Shown one piece after another: positions 10,999 through 22,141 of a DNA stretch of 64,000 bases. This DNA comes from Vicia villosa (lineage: Eukaryota; Streptophyta; Magnoliopsida; Fabales; Fabaceae). Position 1 is the first letter of the stretch; every line of letters begins with the position of its first letter. The translations under genes were made by a program, and so were the position numbers. The notes under the pieces were generated by a model that ran no database searches, was not told the origin of the DNA, and saw nothing but the letters and a program-made list of their open reading frames with translations. The stretch spans positions 261,001 to 325,000 of the forward strand of contig NW_026705315.1 of assembly GCF_029867415.1 (NCBI RefSeq), read 5' to 3'.

Positions 10999-12762
10999 TT
11001 AAGTTTTGTTAGGTACCCAAATGGCTTTGGGTCCATCATAGTTAGTTCCTTTCTTCACCCATACATAATGTCCACTAGGAACACTAAAGTTCCTTACATA
11101 ACAAGCATTGGGTGTGTGACCAATAATACCACAATAAAAACAAGTAGGTTCAAAGTTACTTCTATATCTAGGAGGATAAGATTTCTTTTTAACAAAGTTC
11201 TTCCTTTTAGGATAATGTTGCATTACTTTAAGCTTGATCACTTTCTCTTGAATTGGTTGGTTACTAGCCTTGACAAAGATAGTCTTGTTGGATCTTGGTT
11301 TATCAAATTTAGAGAAACCAAGTCCGCTCTTATCATTGGAGTATCTCTGTGTGCTAAGAACATTTTCCAATCCAATTTTCCCTTTTTCATATCTTTCTAA
11401 AACACGTTTTAATTGGACAATTTGGAAGGAAAGTGATTCACAATTCTTGCATGCAACATTATCTTCTTGAACACTAATCATTTTTTCTTTGTCATCTTTA
11501 TGTTCTACTTCAATTATCTTAACCTTCTCTTCCAAAGATGATATTATTTTCTTTTGAGATGAGATAGTTTTATAGAGAATTTTGCATTCTTTTAATAATT
11601 CATCTATTGCACCTTGTGCACCATTATCAAAAAGAGAATCATCATAACTAACCTCGCCTTCTTCATCGTCGGAGTGGTGTGATGCCATTAGTGCTAGGTT
11701 TGCACTTTCGTCACTATCGGAGTCCGATGAGGAACTTACTTCATTATCTTCCCATGCTATGTAGGCCTTTTTATTTTTGAACTCCTTTTTACCTTTGAAT
11801 CCATTCTTCTTCGAAAGCTTTGGACATTCCGGCTTTATGTGTCCTTGTTTCCCACATTCATAGCATGTAACTTCTTGTGATGAAGTGGATGCTTCTTTAT
11901 CCTTATGCTTTGAGAATTTCTTTCTTTTGACATAGCTAGTATTATCAATATTATTTTTATTACCAAAAAATTTGCCTAACCTTTTTACAAGAAGCAAGAA
12001 ATTTTCATCTTCATCCGATGCATCTTTCATTTTGCTTTCTTTTGAATCTACCTTTAATGCAATGCCTTTGGATTTCTTTTCTAAGTTCTCATGCTTTTCC
12101 AATCTTCCAAGTTCCGTCTCATATTCTTGATGTTTTCCAAATAGTGTTGCGGAAGTAAATTTTGATAAATTTTTCTTTTTGGATATCGCCGTCACTTTTG
12201 GTTGCCACTCCCTTGTCAAAGATCTGAGTACTTTAAGATTAAGTTCTTCGGTAGTAAGAGTCTTACCAAGTGCCTTCAAGTGATTTGTCAAATGTACGAA
12301 TCGTTTTTGCAAATCGAGAATAGTTTCTCCGGGCTTCATTCTAAACAGTTCGTACTCTTGGCTTAAAGTATTCAATCTTGATCTTTTAACTTCAGTGGTA
12401 CCTTCATGAGTTTCTACAAGAGTATCCCATATTTCCTTTGATGTTTTACATGCCGATACTCGGAAAAATTCATCCATACTAAGAGCACCTTGAAGGAGAT
12501 TGACCGCCTTTTTGTCAGCAAGAACCCTCTTTCTATCGTTATCATCCCATGACGCTTTAGGTTTATCCGATCCAACACCGTTAACGACAGTTACAGGAAC
12601 ATGAGGACCTTGTAGGACAGCCTCCCATACTTCTTCTCCTTGTGCTTCTAGATGAGCCTTCATTCGGATTTTCCAAAAGTCAAAGTATTCACCACAAAAC
12701 AATGGAGGCTTGTTGTTAGAACCACCATCTCAGAAAACTGGATTTTGGTTTGCGGAAGCCAT
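10999..12762 (-). pseudogene. Gag of the SIRE-type copia element
   Basis: The frame is open from 12702 to 10999. The likely ATG is further upstream at 12762, and between them codon 11 is TGA (12732-12730), so the first start gives only ten residues; an internal ATG at 12702 would skip it. The protein has the copia capsid/UBN2-type domain, then a CCHC knuckle (C-Y-E-C-G-K-Q-G-H-I-K-P-E-C near 11870), an acidic serine-rich stretch, a coiled coil (about 11590-11400) and a second cysteine cluster (C-F-Y-C-G...H...C near 11140). The long gag with a C-terminal coiled coil suits the SIRE/Maximus lineage. Gag forms the virus-like particle that packages element RNA. Confidence 0.88.
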
Positions 12763-12792
12763 TCTGGATCTTTAGGAAAAAGTTACCTATAA

Positions 12793-12807
12793 CCTGCTCT
12801 GATGCCA
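12793..12807 (-). other. Primer binding site of the SIRE-type element
   Basis: The minus strand reads TGGCATCAGAGCAGG two bases after the end of the 5' LTR. It resembles the initiator tRNA-Met site, with a C where T is usual. Confidence 0.85.
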
Positions 12808-12809
12808 AA

Positions 12810-14101
12810 TGTAAGTATCAGATATGCCTAAGAGGGGGGGTGAATTAGGTTTTCAAAAATTAATCGGTTTTATGAGAAAGTCTTCTGATTTTTGGTTAAG
12901 TGTTTGAAGGCTTTTGATGGTTTTTATCTTTTTCTTGGTAATGGTGATGAAAGCGGTAAAAGCGAAAAGATAAAGAACACAACGATATATACTGGTTCCC
13001 CTCACAATCCGAGAGTACTCCAGTCCCCTTTCAAACACGAAAGAGATTTCACTATAGTTAGAATTATTGTACAAGCCTATGCCTACTATCTAACCTATAG
13101 GGTGATCAAAGGTTCTTAACACCTTTAAAATCAATCAACACTAATGTGGATGAAGAACAATCCTCTTCAAACACACCACTTACTTCCAACAATCCTGGAT
13201 AGTAAGGAAATAATTTTCCTTGAATTTTTACAAGAGATTTAGATGAAGTTTGTATAGCACTATCAATCTTGAATTGATCTTCTTCTTCAAATAAACAATT
13301 CTCAAAATGGATATAAGTGTTCACAATGTATGCATGAAACTTTGAATGAATTTCTCAATGAAAATGTGTATAGAAAGTTTCATTTGAAAGTAAGAATTTG
13401 ATGAACACTTGGAAATATTGAAAGATGAAGATTTATGAAAGTTATGAATTGTTAATGAAGAAGGTGATTAATGATTATGAAAGATGTAGTATTTATAATG
13501 TGCTAAACACCTCTTTGAATGGTTATTTTTCCATGAAGCAATGAAATGATTAAGTGGTATGAAAACAAATTCGTTTGAATGAAATCATGCAATGGAAAAA
13601 CACACTGGTTCAGTAGGAACCGGTTACTGCCTGGGACAACCCGGTTCCTGCTGAACGTTACAGCAGATAAATTCAAATTTTGAACTGAGCAACCGGTTCC
13701 TGCCTAGGGACAACCCGGTTCCCCATAGTAAACCACAGAATGCTGAAAACTGAGAATGCTGGGAACCGGTTCCCCCATAGGGACAACCCGGTTCCTAAAC
13801 CCTTTATTTTGAATTTTAACTTTGAAAAAGGTTTTAAATGATCTTTTGAAGGATGATACTTTGTAGTATGTTTATGATATGCATGAAAATATATTTGTGA
13901 ACAATTATATGTCAAAGTGAGTATTGTTTGTACCTTTGCCGTTTTAGCTCGATCCTTGAATCTTTATTGTTTCTTCAAGACTTTGAAATGATGTGTTTCT
14001 TGCTTAAAACTTGAAATACTTTTTGCACATCCTTTTATGAAAGCTTGATGTCCATATTGTCTTCATCAAAACAAACTATGCTTGAGAAGCTTGTATTTAC
14101 A
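12810..14101 (-). repeat. 5' LTR of the SIRE-type element
   Basis: This 1292-bp repeat matches 4259-5550. It lies next to the PBS, so it is the 5' LTR and drives minus-strand transcription. It has the TATA-like box at 13489-13497 and the AACCGGTT array at 13616-13796. It is followed by TSD TACTT at 14102-14106. Confidence 0.93.
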
Positions 14102-14953
14102 TACTTGCCACAAAGTTGGCCTATTTCCCAAGCTAGATGGATTCCCACGACCTCTTCTTCGACCACGAAAGCCATAGCGATGACCTCTAGTGTTCGAATT
14201 ACCTCTATTTGGAGGTGCACTTTGTTTGGAGTGTGATACCACAAGATTTGCAGAGACAATAGACAACGCAAGATCTTGCCTAAATTTGTCTAACTGCTCT
14301 TCTTGGCATACAACAATGCTTCAACATCATACCAAGTCAGGGAATCAGATATACCATACATTTTCATCACAAATGGACTGTATTCTTCAGGAAGACCATC
14401 CAAGATTGCATCAATTTGAGTTTCTTCGGTAATTATATCACCTACAGCCAGTAAAGAATCAATAATAGACTTGATTTTGAGAACATACTCAGATACCGTA
14501 TGATTTTCCTTCTTCGAAGTCTTGAGTTCTGAACACAGTTGCCAAACTTTAGCTTTCATCATCACATTGAAGTGTTTGTGAATCCGATCCCATACTTCGA
14601 ACGAGTGTTTGTAAGAAAGAACCCTTGGTAGAACGGATTCAAAGATAGTAGAGAGGAGCCAGATGAGCAACATTTGGTTTTGCACCAACCAAGCTTCATA
14701 ATCTTCTGTGGTGACATGATTTTGTCCATCGAGCTCCAAATTAAATTTCTGGGAAATTTGAGGACTCACCACAAATATGTGCAACCTGTTGGAGAGGATT
14801 ACACCTTCAACCTGTTGATTCCACAAAAAAGTTGTTGTCATTGAGCTTGATGGATAATTTCACACCAAATCCATTACCGCTTAATGAATTGGACTGAATG
14901 GAGAGTGAATTTAGGGTTTCCGAGATGCAAGGGGAATTTGGTGCCGATGCCAT
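14102..14953 (-). pseudogene. 5' piece of the older copia gag
   Basis: The probable start is the minus-strand ATG at 14953. About 40 residues lead into N-D-N-N-F, then a frame change near 14835, then a 183-codon stretch (14841-14290) with the UBN2-type capsid pattern (W-L-V-Q-N-Q, Y-K-H-S-F-E-V-W, I-D-A-I-L-D-G-L-P). A further frame change leads into an arginine/glycine-rich linker and the start of a zinc knuckle, which is cut by the SIRE-type insertion and resumes at 4258. The lineage looks Ale/Ivana-like but this is not certain. It is a dead fragment without pol, since the left part joins chromovirus A at about 4050. Confidence 0.8.
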
Positions 14954-15162
14954 GGATGTGAATTCTGCAAGGAAGACTGCGAGAGGAGATGATGAGGAAC
15001 GAATCTTCTCTGAAGCTTGACTTATCCATGGAATACGCTTTTCTGAAGCGTGGGTGAAGATTGATTGAAGCTTATTAGAAGCTTTCTTGATGAAGGATCA
15101 AAGCTTCTTTGAAGCTTTCTTGATTTGGAGCGGAAGAGATCAAAAAGCTATTGATATCATAG
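14954..15162 (-). other. Leader of the older copia, with a possible primer binding site at 15149-15161
   Basis: Between the gag start and the putative LTR. Several A-A-G-C-T-T repeats (15070-15115) are the only notable pattern. A degenerate TGATATCAATAGC on the minus strand at 15149-15161 resembles the initiator tRNA-Met primer site with several changes. Confidence 0.4.
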
Positions 15163-15338
15163 TGAAAATGAATAATACTTTGTATTTTCATTCATACATT
15201 TGTTATCTTTTACAATGCACATGTACACTTTATATATTCAGTATATACAAACTGTTTTCTTGTTACAACATCAGCTCTATGTATTCACTTCTACTTATCT
15301 CTATTAAAAGTTAAAACTTTTAAGAAATTTTTCTTACA
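15163..15338 (-). repeat. Probable short LTR of the older copia
   Basis: The minus strand reads TGTAAGAAA... and ends ...TTTTCA beside the degenerate PBS, giving a candidate TG...CA LTR of about 176 bp. There is a TATA-like TATATAAAG on the minus strand near 15230. No second LTR is present to confirm either edge. Confidence 0.35.
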
Positions 15339-15750
15339 GTTTGTTCATTGTTTATACAAGTGCTCATAGTATCGATTTATACTATGTTACTAAAGTAACT
15401 AACTTAAGAATAAGTTATAGGAAAACTTTATTGCACAAATAATTATTTAATTTTATAATATTTTTACACTAATCACTTTTAATGTTTTTGGAATTTATGA
15501 TGCAAAGTAGATTATATTAAATAACTTTGTCTGTTTATATTTTAATGAGTAAAGTCAACTTTATATTATAAAATTTTATATTCTTATTTTTTTTTTGAAT
15601 TTTCAAATTTATGATAAATGAATTGTCAATACTAAACGACTATTAAAGAAGTTTACATTAAATTAAATAATTAAATCATTTCTTAAAACTTCATTCTTAT
15701 ATGGTTTAATCTTATTTTCGTAAAAATGTTATCAAACACTTAGAGCTTCA
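15339..15750. other. Intergenic sequence upstream of the expansin gene
   Basis: AT-rich DNA with no ORF, repeat or transposon signature that I can recognise. It is the likely distal promoter of the expansin gene. Confidence 0.5.
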
Positions 15751-15753
15751 TCT

Positions 15754-15760
15754 CTATAAG
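15754..15760 (+). promoter_or_regulatory. TATA box of the beta-expansin gene
   Basis: CTATAAG lies about 85 bp upstream of the ATG at 15841, which leaves room for a leader of roughly 50-55 nt. No other TATA-like element sits at a suitable distance. Confidence 0.55.
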
Positions 15761-15840
15761 TACCGTATTATCCTTAGCTTACTCCTCAAACCATAGAGTG
15801 TGTACTAAGAACATAATCATCTCAGTGTTGTTGTGATAAT

Positions 15841-17046
15841 ATGGATTTTACTTTGGGACATGCATTTTCATATATACTCATCTATGTAGGTGCACTCTCA
15901 ATATTACTACATACCCCTTCGTCTTGTTTTCAACCCAAAAAGCTTGTTATTGTTACTTCAAACTTCTCATCTGATTCAGATTCGTCATCTTCAATGGCTA
16001 CTTGGTATGGACCTCCTGACGGTGATGGAAGTGAAGGTATATAAATATAAATTTTAGTGTCATAGTATTTCATTTGTAAAGATTAATTTTTCTTGCACCT
16101 AAAGTAATAAATTTTCATTTGTAAAGATTAATTTTTTTGCACCTAAAGTAATAAAAGATTTATTATTATTATTATTATTATTATGTAGGCGGTGCTTGTG
16201 GATATGGAAAAGCTGTTGGCCTGCCTCCATTCAACTCAATGATATCAGCCGGAAGCCAATTCATCTTCCAAGAAGGCAAAGGATGTGGCTCTTGTTATGA
16301 GGTCTAACAATTTATCCAATATAACTCAAAAAAGATGAATTTGTGACCAAAGTAACATAAACATAAAAACTATTTGACCTCTAATAATAACTTTAGCAGT
16401 AACTTTTTTTGTTTTGATTTCAGATTATGTGCACAGGAAATTCTGCATGCTCAGAAAACCCTGTGACAGTAGTTATCACGGATAAGTGTCCTGAGTGTAG
16501 TCATTATTTTGATTTGAGTGGCAAAGCTTTTAGTTCCATGGCAATTTCAGGTCAAGCTGACAAGCTACTAACAGCCGGGAAAGTAGCAGTTCAATATCAA
16601 AGGTAATCTATCCATTTCTTTCCCCCCATCCTGACCCTGCATCTGATGTGTATCTTGATGTCTTTACACAGCTACCAATTGAGTTGACTTAACTTTTTTT
16701 GACATGATTTTGCAGAGTTGCATGCAACTATCCTGGGGTATCAATAACTTTTCGTGTGGACCCGGGATCTAACCAACAATATTTTGCTATTGTAATTGAA
16801 TATGAAGATGGGGATGGTGATCTCAAAACAGTTGAGCTCAAAGAAGGACTTAGCCCAGCAACTTGGGAAGCCATGCAATGCTCATGGGGCGCTGTTTGGA
16901 AAATTGATAAAGGGGCACCACTTCAAGCACCATTTTCTATTAGGCTAACAACAATTGAATCTGGCAAAATATTTGTGGCAAATAATGTGATCCCAGTTGG
17001 TTGGAAGCCTGGTCAGACTTTTAGAGCAGTTGGAAATTTTGATTAA
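15841..17046 (+). CDS. Beta-expansin, four exons, 272 aa
   Basis: Inferred exons are 15841-16036, 16189-16301, 16424-16602 and 16716-17046, all with GT-AG introns; they join to 819 nt with phases 1, 0 and 2. The product is a secreted cell-wall-loosening protein of the expansin B type. It has an N-terminal hydrophobic signal peptide (about residues 5-30) and a double-psi barrel with A-T-W-Y-G, G-G-A-C-G-Y-G and paired cysteines. The T-D-K-C and F-D-L-S-G segments carry the conserved Asp residues. A C-terminal CBM63-like domain (about 175-272) has the expected tryptophans. The usual H-F-D triplet reads H-Y-F-D here. Expansins loosen cellulose-hemicellulose contacts without hydrolysis. The gene looks intact and is the only ordinary host gene here, with a copia element about 470 bp downstream. 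Confidence 0.93.
16069..16185. repeat. 45-bp tandem duplication and (TTA)n microsatellite in expansin intron 1
   Basis: A unit starting TTCATTTGTAAAG occurs at about 16069 and again 45 bp later with one or two changes. It is followed by seven to eight TTA triplets at about 16160-16184, just before the acceptor at 16188. Both could be length-variable between accessions. Confidence 0.85.
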
Positions 17047-17514
17047 ACCTAAAAACATACGTGTTTGGTTCCTACTCAATCAAGTCAATTTAAATGGATT
17101 CTGAATTTTATTATAGGATCAATTAAGAATAAGTTATATTTGTTTGGTTCCTCATATTTAATATTTTTAATAAATATTTAATGATAGTTTTTAGTATGAG
17201 TAAAATAGTAAAAAATATGACTTCACATAATATTATAAGAACCTCATTGTTTATGAGGTTATAAAGTCAATAGGAAATAGAAGTGTAACATGTAATAATA
17301 AAAAAGATGACTTCCCTAGTTAAAATGCAAACAAAGCTTTTATTAAATGTATTTTAATAAGAATTTGACTTTGAATCAAAATTTCCTAAAATTACTAGTT
17401 ATTCAAAATTCAAAACATTAATTCATAAGTCTTTTAAAAAGTCATTTCGTATAAAAATAATTTTTATATGATTTTAAATCACTTATTCTCCTATTAATTG
17501 TGTTGGAAACCTGG
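17047..17514. other. 3' flank of the expansin gene
   Basis: AT-rich sequence with possible poly(A) signals (AATAAA-like near 17168) but no ORF or transposon signature. It ends at the target duplication of the copia element. Confidence 0.5.
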
Positions 17515-17519
17515 GATAA
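17515..17519. other. Target site duplication (left), GATAA
   Basis: GATAA precedes the left LTR and recurs immediately after the right LTR at 22499-22503, confirming the ends of the copia element. Confidence 0.9.
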
Positions 17520-17876
17520 TATTGAAGAGTAATTCAATATTCAGAAGATGAGCATCAGAAGTTCTGATGTGGGCTGATCTTCTAATTGTTACTCAGAAGA
17601 TGTTGTTGACCAGAAGATGTTATCTTTTGGGTCCCATTAGCTTAGCTGTTTAGTAGTAAGGGTACTTTAGTATTTTGTAGTACTGTACTGTTTGTACCTT
17701 AGACTTGTTCATTAAGTTTACTGTTTTATGGCTTATGTGGCAAGATTTTCTTTTTCTATAAATAGCCTTGTAATAGCTATCATTAGTAGTAGAATACAAC
17801 ATTTATTCTCTCATATCTTTTGCGCCGTTATTCTATTATTCTCTTTGTCATCATCTTTATTCATTGTGCACCAACA
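17520..17876 (+). repeat. 5' LTR of the Tork-like element
   Basis: 357 bp, starting TATTGAAG and ending CCAACA. The 5' end is TA rather than the usual TG, and both LTR copies agree. A TATA box, TATAAATAG, lies at 17757-17765, and several CAGAAG/TCTGA motifs occur in its first 130 bp. Confidence 0.92.
17757..17765 (+). promoter_or_regulatory. TATA box of the Tork-like 5' LTR (copy at 22379-22387)
   Basis: TATAAATAG occurs at the same place in both LTRs, about 110 bp before the LTR end, a typical position for the U3/R boundary of small copia LTRs. Confidence 0.7.
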
Positions 17877-17878
17877 AT

Positions 17879-17891
17879 TGGTATCTAGAGC
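17879..17891 (+). other. Primer binding site of the Tork-like element
   Basis: TGGTATCTAGAGC follows the LTR by two bases. It matches the initiator tRNA-Met site except for one or two central bases. Confidence 0.8.
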
Positions 17892-18065
17892 TTCGGTTCC
17901 AAACACAGGGAAACACGAGTGAACGTGAGTTTGTGTGACTGTGTGATTGATTTTGTTTCTGGGAAACAAAGTTGTGTTGAATCACATTTTTCTTGATTGT
18001 TTGTGGGTTGGGAAACACTGTGTGAGTGTGAGTGAAATCTGTTTTTTGTCTGTACAAGTTTAAAG

Positions 18066-21000
18066 ATGAGCGGAAGCAACTTGAATACCAAACTTCCAGT
18101 TCTTGATGGTAAAAACTGGAATAGATGGATGATTCAAATGCGTGTATTATTTGGTGCTCAAGATGTTTTAGATCTTGTCACTAGAGGATATGTTCCGGTT
18201 GCAGCGGATGCAACGGAAGAACGAAGAGAAGCGCAGAGGGAAACGAACAAGAGAGATCAAAAGGCGTTGTTCTTCATCCATCAGTGTGTGGATGTGAATG
18301 TGTTTGAGAAGATTTCTAATGCTATGACGTCTAAGGAGGCGTGGGATATACTGGTCAAGTGTTACGGTGGTGACGTATCAGTAAAGAAGGTGAAGCTTCA
18401 ATCCCTGAGAAAGAAATATGAGAATCTCAACATGAAGAACAATAAGAAAGTCTCTGAGTATATCTCTAGAGTGATTGTGATCACTAATGAGATGAAGGCT
18501 CGTGGAGAAACCCTTTCTGAACAGGTAATCATAGAGAAGATATTGAGGTCACTTACTCCTCAATTTGATTATATTGTTGTATCTATTGAACATTCTAAAG
18601 ATCTGGAAACCATGAGAATAGAAGAGTTGCAAAGCAATTTAGAAGCACAAGAGTTGCGTCTGACTGAGAGAACTTCTGAGAGAGAAGTTGAGCAAGCTCT
18701 AAAGGCTTCTTTTGTCAAGAAGGACCAGAAGCATAGACGTGGTGATAGATTCAAGAAGGAAGCCTCAACTTCTGATGAGAAGAGATATCAGAAGGGAAAG
18801 GATAAGAAGAAAGTTTAATGTTACTGTTGCAAACAGTTTGGCCATTTTGCTAGAGACTGTTTGGCAAACAAAGGAAGGAGATCAGAAGAAGAAAATATAG
18901 CCAGAGGAGGATCAGATGATGAACCTGTGCTATTGATGGCTTCAGAGTCTGACGAAAGATGTTCGTCAGAATGGTGGTATATGGACACTGGGTGTTCAAA
19001 TCACTTGACTGGAAACAAACAATGGCTGATAGACTTTGACTCTGAAAGGAGGACAAAGATCAGATGTGCTGATGATAAGTATCTTTATGCAGAAGGTATG
19101 GGAAATGTCAAAGTCAAAGTGAAGAATGGAAAGACTGTTCTGATCAAAGACGTTTGGTATGTTCCTGGAATCAGAAGCAATTTGATGAGTGTGGGTCAGC
19201 TCATTGAGAAAGGTTTCTCAGTTGTTATGAAGAACAATCTCTTGAAGTTGTATGATTCCAATCAGAAGTTGATTATGCAATCTGAACAGGGAAGCAACAG
19301 AACATTCAAGGTGAATGTAGAGACAACTGAAACAGAGTGTCTGAGTGCTGAAGGCTCAAAAGGTGATAGTAAGTTGTGGCATAAGAGGTTGAGGCATCTG
19401 AACTATAGAAGTCTGGGACATCTAAGTTCTAAGAAGCTGGTACATGGCATTCCAAAGATTGTAAAGCCTGAGAAGTCATGTGAGGTATGCATGAAAGGCA
19501 ATCAACCCAGACTGCCATTTGTATCAGAAGTTGCTCCAAGAGTAAAGCATGCTCTGGGAGTAGTGCACTCTGATGTGTGTGGACCATTTCCAGAACCTTC
19601 ACTTGGAGGAAATAGGTATTTTGTGTCTTTTGTGGATGAGTTCACAAGAATGACGTGGGTAACTCTCATTAAGTTTAAGAATGAGGTGTTTACAGAATTC
19701 CTGAAGTTCCAGGTGAAGGCTGAAAAACAGAGTGGTCAGAAGATAAAGATTCTCAGAACGGATGGTGGAGGTGAGTATAACTCTACAAAATTCCAAAAGT
19801 TCTGTGATGATAATGGAATTGAGCATGAGGTTACTGCTCCTTATACTCCTCAACACAATGGTCTTGCTGAACGTAGAAACCGTACTTTGCTTAATATGAC
19901 GAGAAGTATGCTAAAAGAGAAGAAGCTTCCTCATAATCTATGGGGAGAAGCTGTTGCTACTGCAGCATATGTGCTCAACAGGTGTCCAACGAAGAGGCTG
20001 AAGGAAATTGTTCCTTTAAAGAAGTGGACTAAAGAGAAGCAAAGTGTTAGTCATCTGAAGGTTTTTGGTTCTGTGTGTTACAAACACGTTCCAGAAGCTA
20101 GAAGGAATAAGCTGGATGATAGGAGTAGAGTGATGTTATTGGCGGGGTACCACAGTACAGGTGCATACAAGCTCTATTGTCCAGAGACTAACAAAGTTGA
20201 AGTCAGCAGAGACGTCATTGTGAAGGAATCAGAAGTTTGGGATTGGAGAGAGTCTCAACCAACTTCTGATGTAGAGATAACTTTTGAAGAAAAGTTAGAG
20301 TCAAAAGATGAAGAATCTTCTAAAGATCCAGATTCTGATGATGACCCAGAATCTGGTGGTCGTCATGATTCTGGAAGGGAAAACTCTGAAGACGTAGAGT
20401 CTGGAGGACAAGCTTCTGGAGATAATCATGAAGGTGGAGACTCTGGAGGTGGTGACTCTAGAGTAATTGACTTTGAAGTAGCTCAACGGCCATAAAGAGT
20501 CAGAACAATACCTAGAAGGTTTGCAGATTTTAACATGTTGCAAGACACATAAGTTGACTCAGAAGGAGATGTCATTCAGTGTGCCATGTTAGTAGATTCT
20601 GAACCAGTGAGTATTGAAGAAGCGCTCAAGAATGCCATGAAAGAAGAACTTGAGGCTATAGAAAGAAACAAGACTTGGAAGCTGACAGAACTTCCAAAGA
20701 AGAAGAAAGCCATCAGCGTCAGATGGGTTTTCAAGGTAAAGCTGAAGCCAGATGGATCAGTTGGTAAACACAAAGCGAGGCTAGTGGCTAGAGGTTTTCT
20801 TCAGAAACCTGGACTAGATTATTTTGAGGTGTTTGCTCCTGTAGCTAGACATGAAACAATCAGACTGGTGATTGCGTTAGCTGCGAACAGAGGTTGGTCC
20901 TTGATGCATCTGGATGTAAAGTCTGCATTTCTGAACGGTCCATTACAAGAGGAGGTATACGTGTCACAACCCCCTGGCTTTGTGAAAAAGAATAAGGAAG

Positions 21001-22120
21001 GGATGGTGTACAAATTACACAAAGCTCTGTATGGATTGAAGCAAGCGCCCAGAGCTTGGAATTTGAAAATTGATTCATTTTTCAAGAAGCAAGGGTTTCA
21101 GAAGTGTGAGATGGAATATGGAGTCTATGTGCAACATTCTGGAAGCAATATGATTCTATTGTGTATGTATGTTGATGACATATTGCTTACGGGGAGTTGT
21201 ACAGAAGATCTGATGAAGTTCAAGAAGGTGCTGATGAATGAGTTTGAGATTACAGACCTTGGGAAAATGTCATATTTTCTAGGGATGGAGATTCTGTATT
21301 CAGAAGATGGTATCATTCTGCATCAGCCGAAGTATGAATTAGAACTTCTGAAGAAATTCAAGCTGGAGAATTACAAAGCTGCTGTTACACCGTCAGAAAC
21401 GAATCAGAAGTTGGACTCTGATTCTGAAGGTGAAGATGTTGACGCTACGATCTTCAAACAGTCGGTTGGTTCTCTAAGGTATTTGTGTTATACTAGGCCT
21501 GATATATGCTATGCAGTTGGATTGGTTAGTAGGTTCATGAGTAAACCTAAGTGGTCCCATTACCAAGCTGCTGTCAGAGTCTTGAGATATGTCAAGGGAA
21601 CTCTGAAGTTTGGCATATTGTTTCCTTCTGGGAGAAAGGAAGAATTAGAGTTATTAAGTTATTCTGATTCTGATTCGTGTGGAGACAGAGTTGATAGAAG
21701 GAGTACTTCTGGATATTTTTCATGTTTCTGGGAGGTCCTATTTCTTGGAGTTCCAAGAAGCAACCTGTTGTTGCTCTATCAACCTGTGAAGTTGAGTACA
21801 TCGCAGGCGCTGTAGCTGCATGTCAAGCTGTGTGGCTTCTGAATCTATTAGAAGATCTGAAGATTAGAGTGAAGAAGCCTCTAAAGCTGATGATTGATAA
21901 CAAGTCTGTAATCAATCTTGCCAAGAATCCGGTGTTACACGGAAGAAGGAAGCATATTGAGACTAAGTATCATTTCTTGAGAAGCCAAGTCCAGAATGGA
22001 ACATTAGAAGTTGTGCACTGTAGCACCCAGAAGCAGATGGCTGATGTTCTGACGAAGGCGATCAAGACGGATCAATTTCTGCTCTTGAGGGATGCAATTG
22101 GCATTGTCAGCTTTGAGTGA
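18066..22120 (+). pseudogene. Gag-pol polyprotein of the Tork-like copia element
   Basis: A single frame starts at 18066. Gag (18066-18815) ends in a TAA directly before the zinc knuckle, [14 protein letters not shown] at 18819-18860. The same frame continues with protease (W-Y-M-D-T-G-C-S near 18975), GAG-pre-integrase, and integrase with D in H-S-D-V-C-G, D in R-T-D-G-G-G and E in A-E-R-R-N. Two stops (20493, 20550) lie in the linker before RT, whose Y-V-D-D is at 21168-21179. Near 21717, inside RNase H, one base is missing from a T-run; the rest of RNase H continues in another frame to 22120. Y-S-D-S-D-S replaces the usual Trp after the RNase H aspartates. Confidence 0.92.
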
Positions 22121-22128
22121 AGAATATG

Positions 22129-22141
22129 AATTAAGGGATGG
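22129..22141 (+). other. Polypurine tract of the Tork-like element
   Basis: Purine-rich GAATTAAGGGATGG directly precedes the right LTR at 22142. It supports TATTGAAG as the true LTR start. Confidence 0.7.

Larger units (their letters stand above)
4259..14101 (-). mobile_element. SIRE/Maximus-type Ty1/copia retrotransposon, 9.84 kb, complete
   Basis: Two 1292-bp LTRs (4259-5550 and 12810-14101) bound the element, which has TSD TACTT on both sides. On the minus strand the order is 5' LTR, PBS, gag (12762-10999), protease-integrase-RT-RNase H (10980-7852), an extra ORF (7198-6044), polypurine tract and 3' LTR. Integrase before RT makes it copia. The long gag with two zinc knuckles and the extra ORF after pol point to the SIRE/Maximus lineage. 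I count about 13 LTR differences by eye (near 1%), so it is young, but gag-pol already has in-frame stops. It inserted into an older copia gag. Confidence 0.93.

Noticed and set aside
18861..20495. Separate protease-integrase gene in the Tork-like element
   Set aside because: It is in the same frame as the upstream gag and the downstream RT; the breaks are single stop codons, so it is part of one gag-pol.
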